Below, in pieces: positions 32,301 to 39,804 of a stretch of 64,000 nt of DNA. The stretch is taken from the NCBI GenBank assembly GCA_963746265.1, contig CAVVAM010000011.1:558001-622000 (forward strand), read 5' to 3'. The position numbers and the translations under genes were made by a program. Position 1 is the stretch's first letter; every line of letters begins with the position of its first letter. The DNA is from Ilumatobacter sp963746265 (lineage in GTDB: Bacteria; Actinomycetota; Acidimicrobiia; Acidimicrobiales; Ilumatobacteraceae). The notes beneath the pieces are model-generated. The model had not been told where the DNA came from and searched no databases. It saw only the letters and a list, made by a program, of their open reading frames with translations.

Positions 32301-33579
32301 GGTCGACGAATCCTCCCGTCCAGAGCCCCGGCAGGTTCGCCACCGCAACGATCGCGACCAGACCTCCCGCGATCCACTGACCCGGAGCCCGGACCGCACG
32401 CATGCGGAACGTGGACGACGCCTCGACGGCCATCGCCAACGCCAACGCGACGCCGAGCATCGTCACGGGCAACGCCCGCGTACTGCTGCGCAACGCGAGC
32501 GCGAGACCACCGTCGTCGCTCCCGGCGAGCATTCGCATCAGCGGAGACCGGTCGTCGATCGGGTGCACACCGATCGCGAGCACCAGCCCGGTGGCGATCA
32601 GGAATGCGGCGAACCGCCGATGCGCCCATCGAACCCACGCCAGCGCGGCAACCACGAAGAGGGGGATCAGATAACTGATCGCGATCGCGGGTGTCGACGA
32701 CAGGTAGCGGAGTGACTCCGTCGTGGTCGCTGCGTACGGATCGCGGACGTAGAACAGCCAGTACCCGAGTGCCCGCCAGGTCTCGGCCGACGTCGACGTG
32801 AGCGAGACATCGGCCAGCGACTCGGAGTAGGGAAGGACGTCGGTGCCGTACCGCCCCTGGATCAGCAGCATCGCGATCCACCAGAGCGACACGGCCAGCG
32901 ACAGCACGCCGACCCGAAGCGCGACCACGACCGCCTGTCGCCACTCGATCGACCCTTGCCACGCCGCGTGGACGAGCCAGAGCACCGGACCCGGCACGAT
33001 CATCGCCAGGGCCGTGGCGTTGACGGCACCCACGGTGAGCACGACGAGCGAGATCGCGGCCGCATCGCCCCACGTTCGGCGGCGAGTGGCGCGGATCGTG
33101 AACGCCACGATCCATCCGAGGCCCGCCCACGGCAGCAGCATCACCGACGTCCGGGAGACGTACGGCAGCACGTAGAGGGACACCTGGTACGTGATCGCCG
33201 CCACGAGACCCGCCGCGGTGCCGAGCCCGAGGAGTCGGGCGCACCACCGGACCCCGAGCCCGGCAGCCAACATGAGTGTCCCGATCCAGAGTCGGTGCGC
33301 GATCCAGTCCGGCACCCCAAGCGTCTCGAACACCCAGAACCAGGGGCCGCTCGGCCACAGGTACCCGAGGTGCTGATGCGGGACCCATCCGGCGAACTGG
33401 CGAGCATCGAACGTCGCCGCCGCATCACCGAGGAACCGACCGGGATCGAGGTAGAGATAGAGCTTGCTGTCGCTCGGCATCCGGCCCGGCGCCGCCGTCA
33501 GGGCCGGCCCGTAGGCGAGCAGGGCCAGGACCGCGGCGATCCATGCCAGCGGACGTTCGCGCCAGGCCGTCGCTGTCAC
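29299..33579 (-). CDS. aftD: AftD-like alpha-(1,3)-arabinofuranosyltransferase (DUF3367)
   Basis: The 1,426-residue membrane protein is close to the roughly 1,400 residues of mycobacterial AftD. The N-terminal GT-C domain (about residues 10-400) shows the family pattern SDSKLYLYLDPGRFLGDA, HQHLGYLWPSGPWFWV and YVSRTSVMLLPWAGLGW. Most of the rest is periplasmic and contains discoidin-like carbohydrate-binding modules (for example around AVDGDPETAWLVG). Helices return at the C-terminus. AftD adds arabinofuranose branches from decaprenyl-phospho-arabinose, the lipid that the upstream DprE1/DprE2 homologues should make. GTG 33579 overlaps the preceding gene (GTGA). Confidence 0.85.
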   Translation of the reverse strand: MTATAWRERPLAWIAAVLALLAYGPALTAAPGRMPSDSKLYLYLDPGRFLGDAAATFDARQFAGWVPHQHLGYLWPSGPWFWVFETLGVPDWIAHRLWIGTLMLAAGLGVRWCARLLGLGTAAGLVAAITYQVSLYVLPYVSRTSVMLLPWAGLGWIVAFTIRATRRRTWGDAAAISLVVLTVGAVNATALAMIVPGPVLWLVHAAWQGSIEWRQAVVVALRVGVLSLAVSLWWIAMLLIQGRYGTDVLPYSESLADVSLTSTSAETWRALGYWLFYVRDPYAATTTESLRYLSSTPAIAISYLIPLFVVAALAWVRWAHRRFAAFLIATGLVLAIGVHPIDDRSPLMRMLAGSDDGGLALALRSSTRALPVTMLGVALALAMAVEASSTFRMRAVRAPGQWIAGGLVAIVAVANLPGLWTGGFVDPALERDQDPPASWTTATAALDESGDGGRVLQLPGAEFGAYRWGYTVDQPLPGLTDKPLVTRDLLPLGSPGAMDLLFALDDRVQQGVLEPEALAPVARLLGVDTLWLTNDIAFDRFRTARPEVVRDFVARAPGVGELEPYGELFLNRPDVPMTDERSIGDPRVGQPVVPVELANVSEPGRVIRAAGAELIVSGSGDGLVDAAAVDLLAPGVAAVRYSAHVDDVADVFDTAVGVVVTDSNRDRARHWRSSQDTTGYTEPGGPDQDVLRPSASDARLDVFDTSDPTTQTTAVQRGPVVATATAYGEPFAYQPEHRPFMAVDGDPETAWLVGEHGDPIGETIRLVFAEPTGRVVLHQPNAPGDRRIVGISWRTSVRDGNGGGDLGEASWNGGGQEIRFGAAVEQVDITIEAVAGGTPFTGSAVAGVGFSEIDVGLGPTTEVVRPPHDALLEVPPTTPLAMTFARLRTDPMDRWRDDPEPTLVREVEIPSAREFDVALTVRIDARASDSELAALFGWPVVASTRLTGSPRHAGVAAFDDDTDTAWVTAFGAAEGATLTTRADRPIESIQVGQPVTGLSRVTSMTLRSGAEERVVTLAPDAAGGAAGVVDPPLPPGEITFTITGIDAATTIDRRFGDPVTLPSAITELRFDGRPTIVPLGAATTSVECTPVATVDGRPVTATIEVAGDRWLGGGALTVTPCDDTIVLGAGTHLITGHTELPISLDQLALDDGVRPALRALAEPPTVEVLVRDRFSRTVRLDDCEAGCWLIVGEGRSDAWHAAGPGGSLGPSRPLDGGFNGWWIDATEGPVLVEVSWTAQRGLTWALLLTVLATLVAAVFAVRDLRLREAGHVVVGAASRWWAPDDPLPAHAAWATAVSWTVLAALLVDPGWALWGALAGSAVVLTRRRRLPESTALASLLVVAVVVLVRERRVAPLPNGGWPMTFESVHQLGMFAIVSLLVGALVALDSDLDTDEQASVVTPRSDRGATADIDADPMPREGTAIER

Positions 33580-34811
33580 GGGATCGCGCCGAACACGCCG
33601 TACAGGCCGGTCAGCGCCGCCAGTCCGGCGCCGCACGCAGCCATCGTCATCGGCCAGAGCAGCTCGTCCCGATCACGCCGTGCTTCGAACCATTTCGCGG
33701 CACCGATCAGCAGGGGGAACGCCGTGAACAGGAACCTCGGGCGCGCGGTCACGGTGGCCGGCACGAGCATCAGCACGATGATCGTCCACGAGTAGGACGT
33801 CAGTACCCACGGCAATTTCGCCTTCCAGGCGAGGATCATCAGCGCGATCGTCGCGGCGAAGCTGAGCGCCGTGATCGTGTCGGTCGGCGAGGTCATCGGC
33901 TGCCACACGGCTTCGACGGTGTTGCGGATCGCGGTCCAACCGAAGCTGGCGCCCTCGTCCCAGGCTTCGCGCTGAACCCGGAACCACACACCGGTTTCGC
34001 CCGTGTGCTGCCCGAGCCAGACCTGGAACGTCAGGAAACCGATCGGTGCCAGGAGAACCGCGGTGAGTGAACTCCAGTCTCGTCGATCGCGGATCGCGAA
34101 GAACGCCGCGACCGCGCATGCGACGATCAGCGCCACCCCGTTGGGGCGCGTCGCCGTCGCCAGCGCAGCAAAGACCCCGGCCGCCGTCCACTCCTCGTAG
34201 AGCAGCAGCAGCAGGCAGGCGGCCGCGAGGAGCAGCATGAGCGATTCGCTGTACGCGAACGACAGCACGAAGCTCCCGGGGAACAAGGCCGACAACGTCG
34301 CCGTCGTGCGCGCGACGCGCTCGCCGTACAGGTGCTCGGCGATCAGGGCGAACAGCACGATCGCCACCAGCCCGAAGACGGTGTTCATCACCAGGACCGC
34401 GAACGAGTCACCTCCGGGGAGCACACGGTCGAAGGTCCGTCCGAGGAGCGGGAAGAGTGGGAAGAACGCAGCCCTCGCCTCGTCGACGAAATAGGTCACA
34501 TCCGACCGAACCGAGTTCGGGTAGCCGTTGCGGACGATGTCCATGTACCACAGGCCGTCCCACGAGGTCAGCACATCGAGCATCGGCCTGACCGCGCTCC
34601 CGGCGTTCGTCGTACCGTGCGGGTCTGCGATCGGGAGCTGTTGCTCGTCCGCCAGGTTCGCGTCGACGCGCAGCTCTGCCGCGACCACCGCGGCGCCGGC
34701 GAGCACGCACGCCCGCGACAGCAGGTAGACGGGCAGCGTGTGTCGAAGCAACCTCCACCACGTCGTCGATCTCATCCGGTCGACCCGATGCGTGATGTCG
34801 AGATCGGTCAC
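33576..34811 (-). CDS. PIG-V-like membrane mannosyltransferase (GT-C)
   Basis: The 411-residue protein has about nine helices. The first extracytoplasmic loop holds SWDGLWYMDIVRNGYP, the acidic W-D-G-x-W-Y-x2-I-x3-G-Y-P pattern of PIG-V-type mannosyltransferases. AAFFPLFPLLGR and an ATATRPNG motif also fit. It probably transfers mannose, or another hexose, from a polyprenol-phosphate donor, possibly supplied by the DPM-like enzyme at 21555. It overlaps its neighbours by 4 bp on both sides (ATGA and GTGA), so it belongs to one translationally coupled operon with aftD. Confidence 0.78.
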   Translation of the reverse strand: MTDLDITHRVDRMRSTTWWRLLRHTLPVYLLSRACVLAGAAVVAAELRVDANLADEQQLPIADPHGTTNAGSAVRPMLDVLTSWDGLWYMDIVRNGYPNSVRSDVTYFVDEARAAFFPLFPLLGRTFDRVLPGGDSFAVLVMNTVFGLVAIVLFALIAEHLYGERVARTTATLSALFPGSFVLSFAYSESLMLLLAAACLLLLLYEEWTAAGVFAALATATRPNGVALIVACAVAAFFAIRDRRDWSSLTAVLLAPIGFLTFQVWLGQHTGETGVWFRVQREAWDEGASFGWTAIRNTVEAVWQPMTSPTDTITALSFAATIALMILAWKAKLPWVLTSYSWTIIVLMLVPATVTARPRFLFTAFPLLIGAAKWFEARRDRDELLWPMTMAACGAGLAALTGLYGVFGAIP

Positions 34812-35866
34812 GACGGGGCCTCTGCGCGTGGGAGCACACGTCCGAGCTGCTTCACGACGCCGAGCACACCCTGTCGAGCCGAACGCCGATGGTGGCTCGC
34901 CGATGCTTCCTGAGTGGCACCACGATGCGTGAGGTACCAGTCGTAGCTCTGGGCGAACATCTCATCGGTCGACCATCGTGGCGTCCAGTCGAGCGTCGAG
35001 CGCGCATGGTCGAGGTCGAACCACATCGACTTGGAGTACATGAGCCAGTGATATGGCGCGAACGGGGTCAGGCCGAGCCGAGCCGTCACCTGCATCGCGG
35101 CACCGGCGGGACCTGCCGGCAGTCGCCGCACCTGCGCGCCGGTGCCGGCGTGTCGGCAGAGCGCATCCAGCGTGTCGTACATCGTGCCGAAGCGGTCGGT
35201 CCCGATGTTGAACACGCTCGGACCGACATTCGCACCGGCGGCGATGACGGCGTCGGCGAGATCGTCGGCGTGCACGAACTGATAGCGGTTCGAACCGTCG
35301 CCGAGCACGATCGGATCAGCTCCGTCGGCGATCCAGTCGAACAGGATGCCGAAGATGCCGAGTCGCCCGTGGCCGAGGATCGTGCGCGGCCGAACGATCG
35401 ACACGTCGAGTCCGGTCCGTGCCGCATCGAGACACGCCCACTCGGCGGCGAGTTTGGCGTGCCCGTACGCCTCCGCAGGGGAGGGGACGGTGCTCGGCAG
35501 GACCGGGTTCGTCCGCGGCACGCCGAACACGGCGCTCGACGACGTGTGCACGACCTTGGCCACCCCGGCGTCAGCTGCTGCCTTGAGCAGGATCTGCGTG
35601 CCGTCCACGTTGACGGACCGCAGCAGATACGAGTCCTTGGCGAGCGGTACCTGGGCGACGTTGTGGAAAGCGATGTCGGCGCCTCGGACAGCGCCGTCCA
35701 CGACCGCGGGATCACGGATGTCGCCGGCCACGAACTCGACGTCGGCCGGTCGATCCGACGCATCGGCCAGGTCGAGAACCCGGACCTCGTGGCCCTGCTC
35801 GAGCAACCGGGCGACCAGCAGCGAACCGAAGTAGCCGCTCCCACCGGTGACCAGACTGCGGGTCAC
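34808..35866 (-). CDS. extended SDR NAD-dependent epimerase/dehydratase
   Basis: The 352-residue protein begins with the Rossmann signature TGGSGYFGSLLVARL and has DLADASDRPADVEFVAGDIRD, the catalytic Ser in HTSSSAVFG and YGHAK (YxxxK). The fold is shared by nucleotide-sugar epimerases and 3-beta-hydroxysteroid-dehydrogenase-like enzymes. The C-terminal region (PFAPYHWLMYSKSMWFDLDHARSTLDWTP cut short) suggests the latter subgroup, but the substrate is unknown. GTG 35866 overlaps the upstream SDR gene stop. A second SDR and a GMC oxidoreductase precede it in the same operon. Confidence 0.82.
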   Translation of the reverse strand: MTRSLVTGGSGYFGSLLVARLLEQGHEVRVLDLADASDRPADVEFVAGDIRDPAVVDGAVRGADIAFHNVAQVPLAKDSYLLRSVNVDGTQILLKAAADAGVAKVVHTSSSAVFGVPRTNPVLPSTVPSPAEAYGHAKLAAEWACLDAARTGLDVSIVRPRTILGHGRLGIFGILFDWIADGADPIVLGDGSNRYQFVHADDLADAVIAAGANVGPSVFNIGTDRFGTMYDTLDALCRHAGTGAQVRRLPAGPAGAAMQVTARLGLTPFAPYHWLMYSKSMWFDLDHARSTLDWTPRWSTDEMFAQSYDWYLTHRGATQEASASHHRRSARQGVLGVVKQLGRVLPRAEAPS

Positions 35867-36927
35867 AGCTCGAGCCCCTGGTCCAGGCACCACCGAATGC
35901 TGCGCCGCATGCCCTCGTCGAGCGCGATCTCGGGGTCGTACCCCAGATCGGCTCTGGCGGCGTCGATGTGACAGGCGATGTTCTTGTTCATCTCGCCCAG
36001 CACGTGGATCTGCTGGTGGTATCGCCCCGTCCGCTGGATCACGGCGTCGGCACGTTCGGCGAGACGACCGACGACATCCGGCACTCGCACCCGGTTCGGG
36101 CGAACCGCGAACCCTTCCTCGGCCAGTGCACGGCCCACCGTCTCGACGATCTCGTTCACCGTGTACGCGGAGCCGTCGGCGATCCACCACGCAGCACCTG
36201 GTGGGGTCGTGACCAGCTCGGCCCGTACCACACCTTGTACCAGGTTGTCGACGTAGACCATCGACCGGGACTGGTTGCCGTCGCCGAACACCGGGAACAG
36301 TCCCTTGCGGACCATCGTGAAGAACGTCGTCTGACGCAGTGGTTGGTGCGGTCCGTAGAACCACGGCGGACGGACGATGACGGCATCGAGGCCGTCGGCG
36401 ACCGCATCGACGACGGCCAGCTCGGCCTCCATCTTCGATCGGCCGTAGCCGTAGTAGGGGTGGTACGGCTCGTCGTTGCGGAAGCGGTCACCGGGGTGTG
36501 CGTTGGTACCGAACGGGCTGTTCGACGACACGTGCACGAAGCGACGGACCGGTCCACGCATCGATCGTCGGAGCATCGCCCGGGTGCCGTCCACGTTGAC
36601 GGCGAAGAACTCGGCGACGCCGTGCGGGTGGATGACGCCCGCTGCGTGGATGACGTCGACGACACCGTCGAGGTCACCGAAGAGCCGATCCAGGTCACCG
36701 GGATCGCACAGGTCACCGACCACGGGTCGCACGTTCGGACCGAGGGCCCGCAGCGCATCCGACTCGACTCGCGTGCGAACGAGTGGCCGAATCGCGCCGG
36801 TGCGCATCCACGGTCCACCCCGGTCGGTCAGCGCATGCATCAGCGACGAGCCGAGCCAACCGCTCGCCCCGGTGACGATCGTGACGTCGGGCGCGTCGGT
36901 CATCCGTGGGCCGCCCGCCGTCGTCAT
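35863..36927 (-). CDS. extended SDR NAD-dependent epimerase/dehydratase (second copy)
   Basis: The 354-residue protein has TGASGWLGSSLMHAL at the cofactor site, VIHAAGVIHPHG, the catalytic Ser in VHVSSNSPFG and YGRSK as the YxxxK pair. It shares overall architecture with the neighbouring SDR but clearly differs in sequence. ATG 36927 overlaps the GMC oxidoreductase stop (ATGA). It may act in succession with the GMC enzyme to oxidise or epimerise a sugar or polyprenol-linked intermediate, which is inference from context only. Confidence 0.82.
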   Translation of the reverse strand: MTTAGGPRMTDAPDVTIVTGASGWLGSSLMHALTDRGGPWMRTGAIRPLVRTRVESDALRALGPNVRPVVGDLCDPGDLDRLFGDLDGVVDVIHAAGVIHPHGVAEFFAVNVDGTRAMLRRSMRGPVRRFVHVSSNSPFGTNAHPGDRFRNDEPYHPYYGYGRSKMEAELAVVDAVADGLDAVIVRPPWFYGPHQPLRQTTFFTMVRKGLFPVFGDGNQSRSMVYVDNLVQGVVRAELVTTPPGAAWWIADGSAYTVNEIVETVGRALAEEGFAVRPNRVRVPDVVGRLAERADAVIQRTGRYHQQIHVLGEMNKNIACHIDAARADLGYDPEIALDEGMRRSIRWCLDQGLEL

Positions 36928-38366
36928 CCCCGGGCCCCGATGAAGTGGCGGGCGTTGCGGATCGCGATGGCCATCACCGATGCTTGCGGGTTCACGCCCG
37001 GAGCGTCGGGCAGCAGCGAGGCGTCGTTGACGAACACGTTGTCGGTCCCGTGCAGACGACCGAAGCTGTCGGTGGCGGCCACCGAAGTGTCCTCACCCAT
37101 CGGAACGGTCGAGCAGAGGTGCACGGTCATGACGCTGGCCGACGTCGCCGCGAAGCGCTCCCCGATGGCAGCGAGATCCCCCCGTGACCGCACGATCGGC
37201 GCGTGCCGGAACGACGGGTACACCTCTCGGGCACCTGCCTCGAGCATCACCAGCGCCAGTCGGGCGAGCCCCTGCCCGAGCAGGTGTCGATCGCGACGAG
37301 TCAGTCGGTACGACACGAGCGGGTCGCTCATGCCGGGCAGGGCCATGACGCGACCACGGCCCTCGCTGGTGATGGCGGCGTAGTACACGGCGATCTCGGG
37401 CCATGCGGTGACGGCACGGCGCATCTCGGTCCAGTTGTCGGTCAACGCCAGCGCCACCAGACCGGGCTGACTCGCCGACCCACCGAACGACAGGTCGGGC
37501 GAGAACTCCGTGACCTGATGAACGGGGACGTCGATGCTCACGTTGACGGCCTCGTCGAATCGGGCCGCGAGCTTGACGGTGGGGTGGATCGCCAACGATC
37601 CACCGATCCGGCGCCGGTGACCCGACCGCTGGAGGATCGCCGGCGTCTGGATCGCCCCGCCACAGACGAAGACGGCGTCGAAGTCGATCGTCGCCGGCCT
37701 GCCCGATGGCCCGATGAGTTCGGCGCGGAACGAGCGGCGTTCATCGGCGATCAGCCGATCGACACGGTGCTCGCACAGGATCCGTGCACCGGCGACCAGC
37801 GCTCGCGGCAGGTAGGTCCGCGTCATGCTCTGCCGCTGACCAGCGTCGGCGTCGCCGCCGTCGTGGTAGGTCATCCACCGTGGGATCTCGTCGTGGTCCC
37901 ACCCGAGCGCTGCCGCGCCCGCCCGCAGCCGATCGCTCGCCGGCGTGTGCCGTCCGGGAACCGTCGACACACTGAGATCGGCCTCGACCTCGTCGCAGAT
38001 GCCGTAGAACTCGGCCGCACCGAAATCGACGATCGAGTGCGACTGTCGCCATCGATCGAGCGTCTCCTCGGGCGGACGCCGGTAGAGCCCGCTGTTCACC
38101 TCGGTGCCACCTCCGGCGCATCGACCTTCGGTGTACGCGATCGACGGTCGACCGAGCGCGACCGTGACGCCACCCGACCGGTATTGGCGATCCATCTGCT
38201 CGAGCGAGAACGGTACGACCGAACCCTGCTCGACCCACGGGCCCTCCTCGACCACGAGGACGTCGACACCCGCCTCGGCCAGCAGAGCGGCGGTCGTCGC
38301 ACCGCCCGCCCCTGATCCGATGACGAGCACTTCGCAGTCGTGATGCGACGGTGGAGCCGCGTTCAC
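36924..38366 (-). CDS. GMC-family FAD oxidoreductase
   Basis: The 480-residue flavoenzyme has the FAD fingerprint VIGSGAGGATTAALLAEAG (residues about 15-33) and EGRCAGGGTEVNSGLY, where GMC enzymes have GG-x-S-x2-N. It also has FVCGGAIQTPAILQRSG and the C-terminal active-site region VNDASLLPDAPGVNPQASVMAIA. GMC enzymes oxidise alcohols, often sugars or sterols. No signal peptide is seen. The GTG start overlaps the preceding small membrane protein gene, and the stop overlaps the SDR gene, so its substrate is probably an envelope glycan or polyprenol intermediate. Confidence 0.85.
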   Translation of the reverse strand: MNAAPPSHHDCEVLVIGSGAGGATTAALLAEAGVDVLVVEEGPWVEQGSVVPFSLEQMDRQYRSGGVTVALGRPSIAYTEGRCAGGGTEVNSGLYRRPPEETLDRWRQSHSIVDFGAAEFYGICDEVEADLSVSTVPGRHTPASDRLRAGAAALGWDHDEIPRWMTYHDGGDADAGQRQSMTRTYLPRALVAGARILCEHRVDRLIADERRSFRAELIGPSGRPATIDFDAVFVCGGAIQTPAILQRSGHRRRIGGSLAIHPTVKLAARFDEAVNVSIDVPVHQVTEFSPDLSFGGSASQPGLVALALTDNWTEMRRAVTAWPEIAVYYAAITSEGRGRVMALPGMSDPLVSYRLTRRDRHLLGQGLARLALVMLEAGAREVYPSFRHAPIVRSRGDLAAIGERFAATSASVMTVHLCSTVPMGEDTSVAATDSFGRLHGTDNVFVNDASLLPDAPGVNPQASVMAIAIRNARHFIGARG

Positions 38367-38740
38367 GTCCGGCCCCCCGACGGCGACGTCTCCGGCCAGG
38401 TCTCCCAGACGTAGGCGAACGCCAGCGACCGCACCATGCGCGCCAACTCGCCGACGAACGGCAGCGAGGTCCTCGCCAGGAATCGTGTCGTTCGGTCGGT
38501 GCCGACGAGCGCCGCGACGGCGGTGACACCGAGCGTCACGGCCACCAGCCCCGATCGGAGCGGGGTCGGCATCCGGTCGGCGCGTCGGCAGACGAAGGCG
38601 ACGGTGTCGTCACGCTGCGGATCGGACAGATCGGGCAGGTCGAGAACGAGCAGTCGATCCGCGAGGCGACCGAACGGACCGCTCGGCCGCAACGGGCTCG
38701 AGATCGCCACGCCCGGAGACACTGACTGCTGGGACGACAC
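38363..38740 (-). CDS. small membrane-associated protein of unknown function
   Basis: The 125-residue protein heads the operon with the GMC oxidoreductase, SDRs, PIG-V-like GT and AftD. It has a hydrophilic N-terminal half, one hydrophobic segment (SGLVAVTLGVTAVAALVG), and a C-terminal amphipathic stretch (VGELARMVRSLAFAYVWETWPE). I do not recognise a family. It may be an accessory subunit or anchor for the GMC enzyme. GTG 38740 is chosen because TACGAT ends 9 bases upstream; a TTG at 38827 would give a longer, Arg/Ser-rich N-terminus. Confidence 0.55.
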   Translation of the reverse strand: MSSQQSVSPGVAISSPLRPSGPFGRLADRLLVLDLPDLSDPQRDDTVAFVCRRADRMPTPLRSGLVAVTLGVTAVAALVGTDRTTRFLARTSLPFVGELARMVRSLAFAYVWETWPETSPSGGRT

Positions 38741-38749
38741 GATCGCGAG

Positions 38750-38755
38750 ATCGTA
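38750..38755 (-). promoter_or_regulatory. putative leaderless -10 box (TACGAT) of the GMC/AftD operon
   Basis: It ends 9 bases before GTG 38740 and would be the main promoter for about 11 kb of overlapped genes. Confidence 0.4.
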
Positions 38756-38851
38756 GCGAAGGACTCGTACCGATCGGCGTTCGGTGGCGGACCGGGAACA
38801 CGATCGGATCGAGCCGGAGGCGGGCAACGGTTCGCGACGACGGGCGGGTGG

Positions 38852-39790
38852 TCACCACCTTGCCATCGGGAGGATGCGCCGGCGCGGTCCGAACTTGGGC
38901 GCGGGCCCGGCCGCTGACGTGAGCGCCCACAGGACCCGACCACGCTGACCGCGGTAGGGCTCGAGGAGCTCGAGCATCCGGTCGTCGTCGGCGCGAGGCT
39001 CGTCGGCGAGCGCCCATGCGACGGTGTTGGGGTGGTGGTAGTCACCGACCGGTACGGCGTCGGGATCACCGAGCACGGGCCCGAGCGTCGAGCCGATCGT
39101 CCAGACGCCGACGCCGGGAATCAGGGCCAGTTTCTCGGCCGTGGTCGCCGTACCGGCATCCGTCCACCGCCACAGCTTGTCGGCGTGCCGCGCCACCTCG
39201 GTGAGCGGTCGCGCCCGCTTCGTCTCGATCCCGAGCGGATGGAACCACCACGCCGGCCGCCGCGTGAGGCTGTCGGGCGAGGGTGGGAGACGCATCGACG
39301 CGACCAGCTCGTCGGGACCCGGGGCGGGCTCTCCCAGCTCGTAGCACAGCTTCGCCCACTGTCTGACGGCCTCACCACCCGTGATGCGCTGCGCGATGAT
39401 CGTGGGCAGCAGGTGGTGGAACAGCATCCCCGACGCACCGATGCGCCCGCCGCGTGTGACCCGCAACGCCCGCTCGACGGCCGGATGTGCGTTTTCGAAG
39501 ACACCGGCCCGGTCTGCGGTACCGACGAGGCCGTCGACCTGTTGCAGCAGCCATGCGGCGCCCGGACCCCAGGCCTCGGCGTCGAGTCCGCACTCGTCGA
39601 CGCCGGCAGGATCGCGATCCCATCGGATCACGAGCGTGCCCGGGCCGTCGGGCGTGATCGTGGCCCGTACGAAGCGCCCGTCGGCGAGTCGCGTCGTCGG
39701 ATCACCCCAGCCCATCCGGTGGATGCTGAGCGTCCTGCGAAGTGACCGCGGTGCCTCGATCTCGGTCCACACGGGAGCGGCCGTCGACAT
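38852..39790 (-). CDS. HhH-GPD family DNA glycosylase (AlkA-like 3-methyladenine glycosylase)
   Basis: The 312-residue protein ends in a helix-hairpin-helix-GPD fold. LPTIIAQRITGGEAVRQWAKL resembles the AlkA/MutY core, and the hairpin reads IPGVGVWTIGS with the catalytic Asp in VPVGDYHHPN. These enzymes excise alkylated bases in base-excision repair. No Fe-S cysteines follow, which favours AlkA over Nth/MutY types. ATG 39790 is supported by TACCGT ending 8 bases upstream. It lies 14 bp downstream of the ABC importer operon but appears to have its own promoter. Confidence 0.85.
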   Translation of the reverse strand: MSTAAPVWTEIEAPRSLRRTLSIHRMGWGDPTTRLADGRFVRATITPDGPGTLVIRWDRDPAGVDECGLDAEAWGPGAAWLLQQVDGLVGTADRAGVFENAHPAVERALRVTRGGRIGASGMLFHHLLPTIIAQRITGGEAVRQWAKLCYELGEPAPGPDELVASMRLPPSPDSLTRRPAWWFHPLGIETKRARPLTEVARHADKLWRWTDAGTATTAEKLALIPGVGVWTIGSTLGPVLGDPDAVPVGDYHHPNTVAWALADEPRADDDRMLELLEPYRGQRGRVLWALTSAAGPAPKFGPRRRILPMARW

Positions 39791-39798
39791 CGGCGTGG

Positions 39799-39804
39799 AC
39801 GGTA
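39799..39804 (-). promoter_or_regulatory. putative leaderless -10 box (TACCGT) of the glycosylase gene
   Basis: It ends 8 bases before ATG 39790 and abuts the stop codon of the upstream ATPase gene. Confidence 0.45.
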
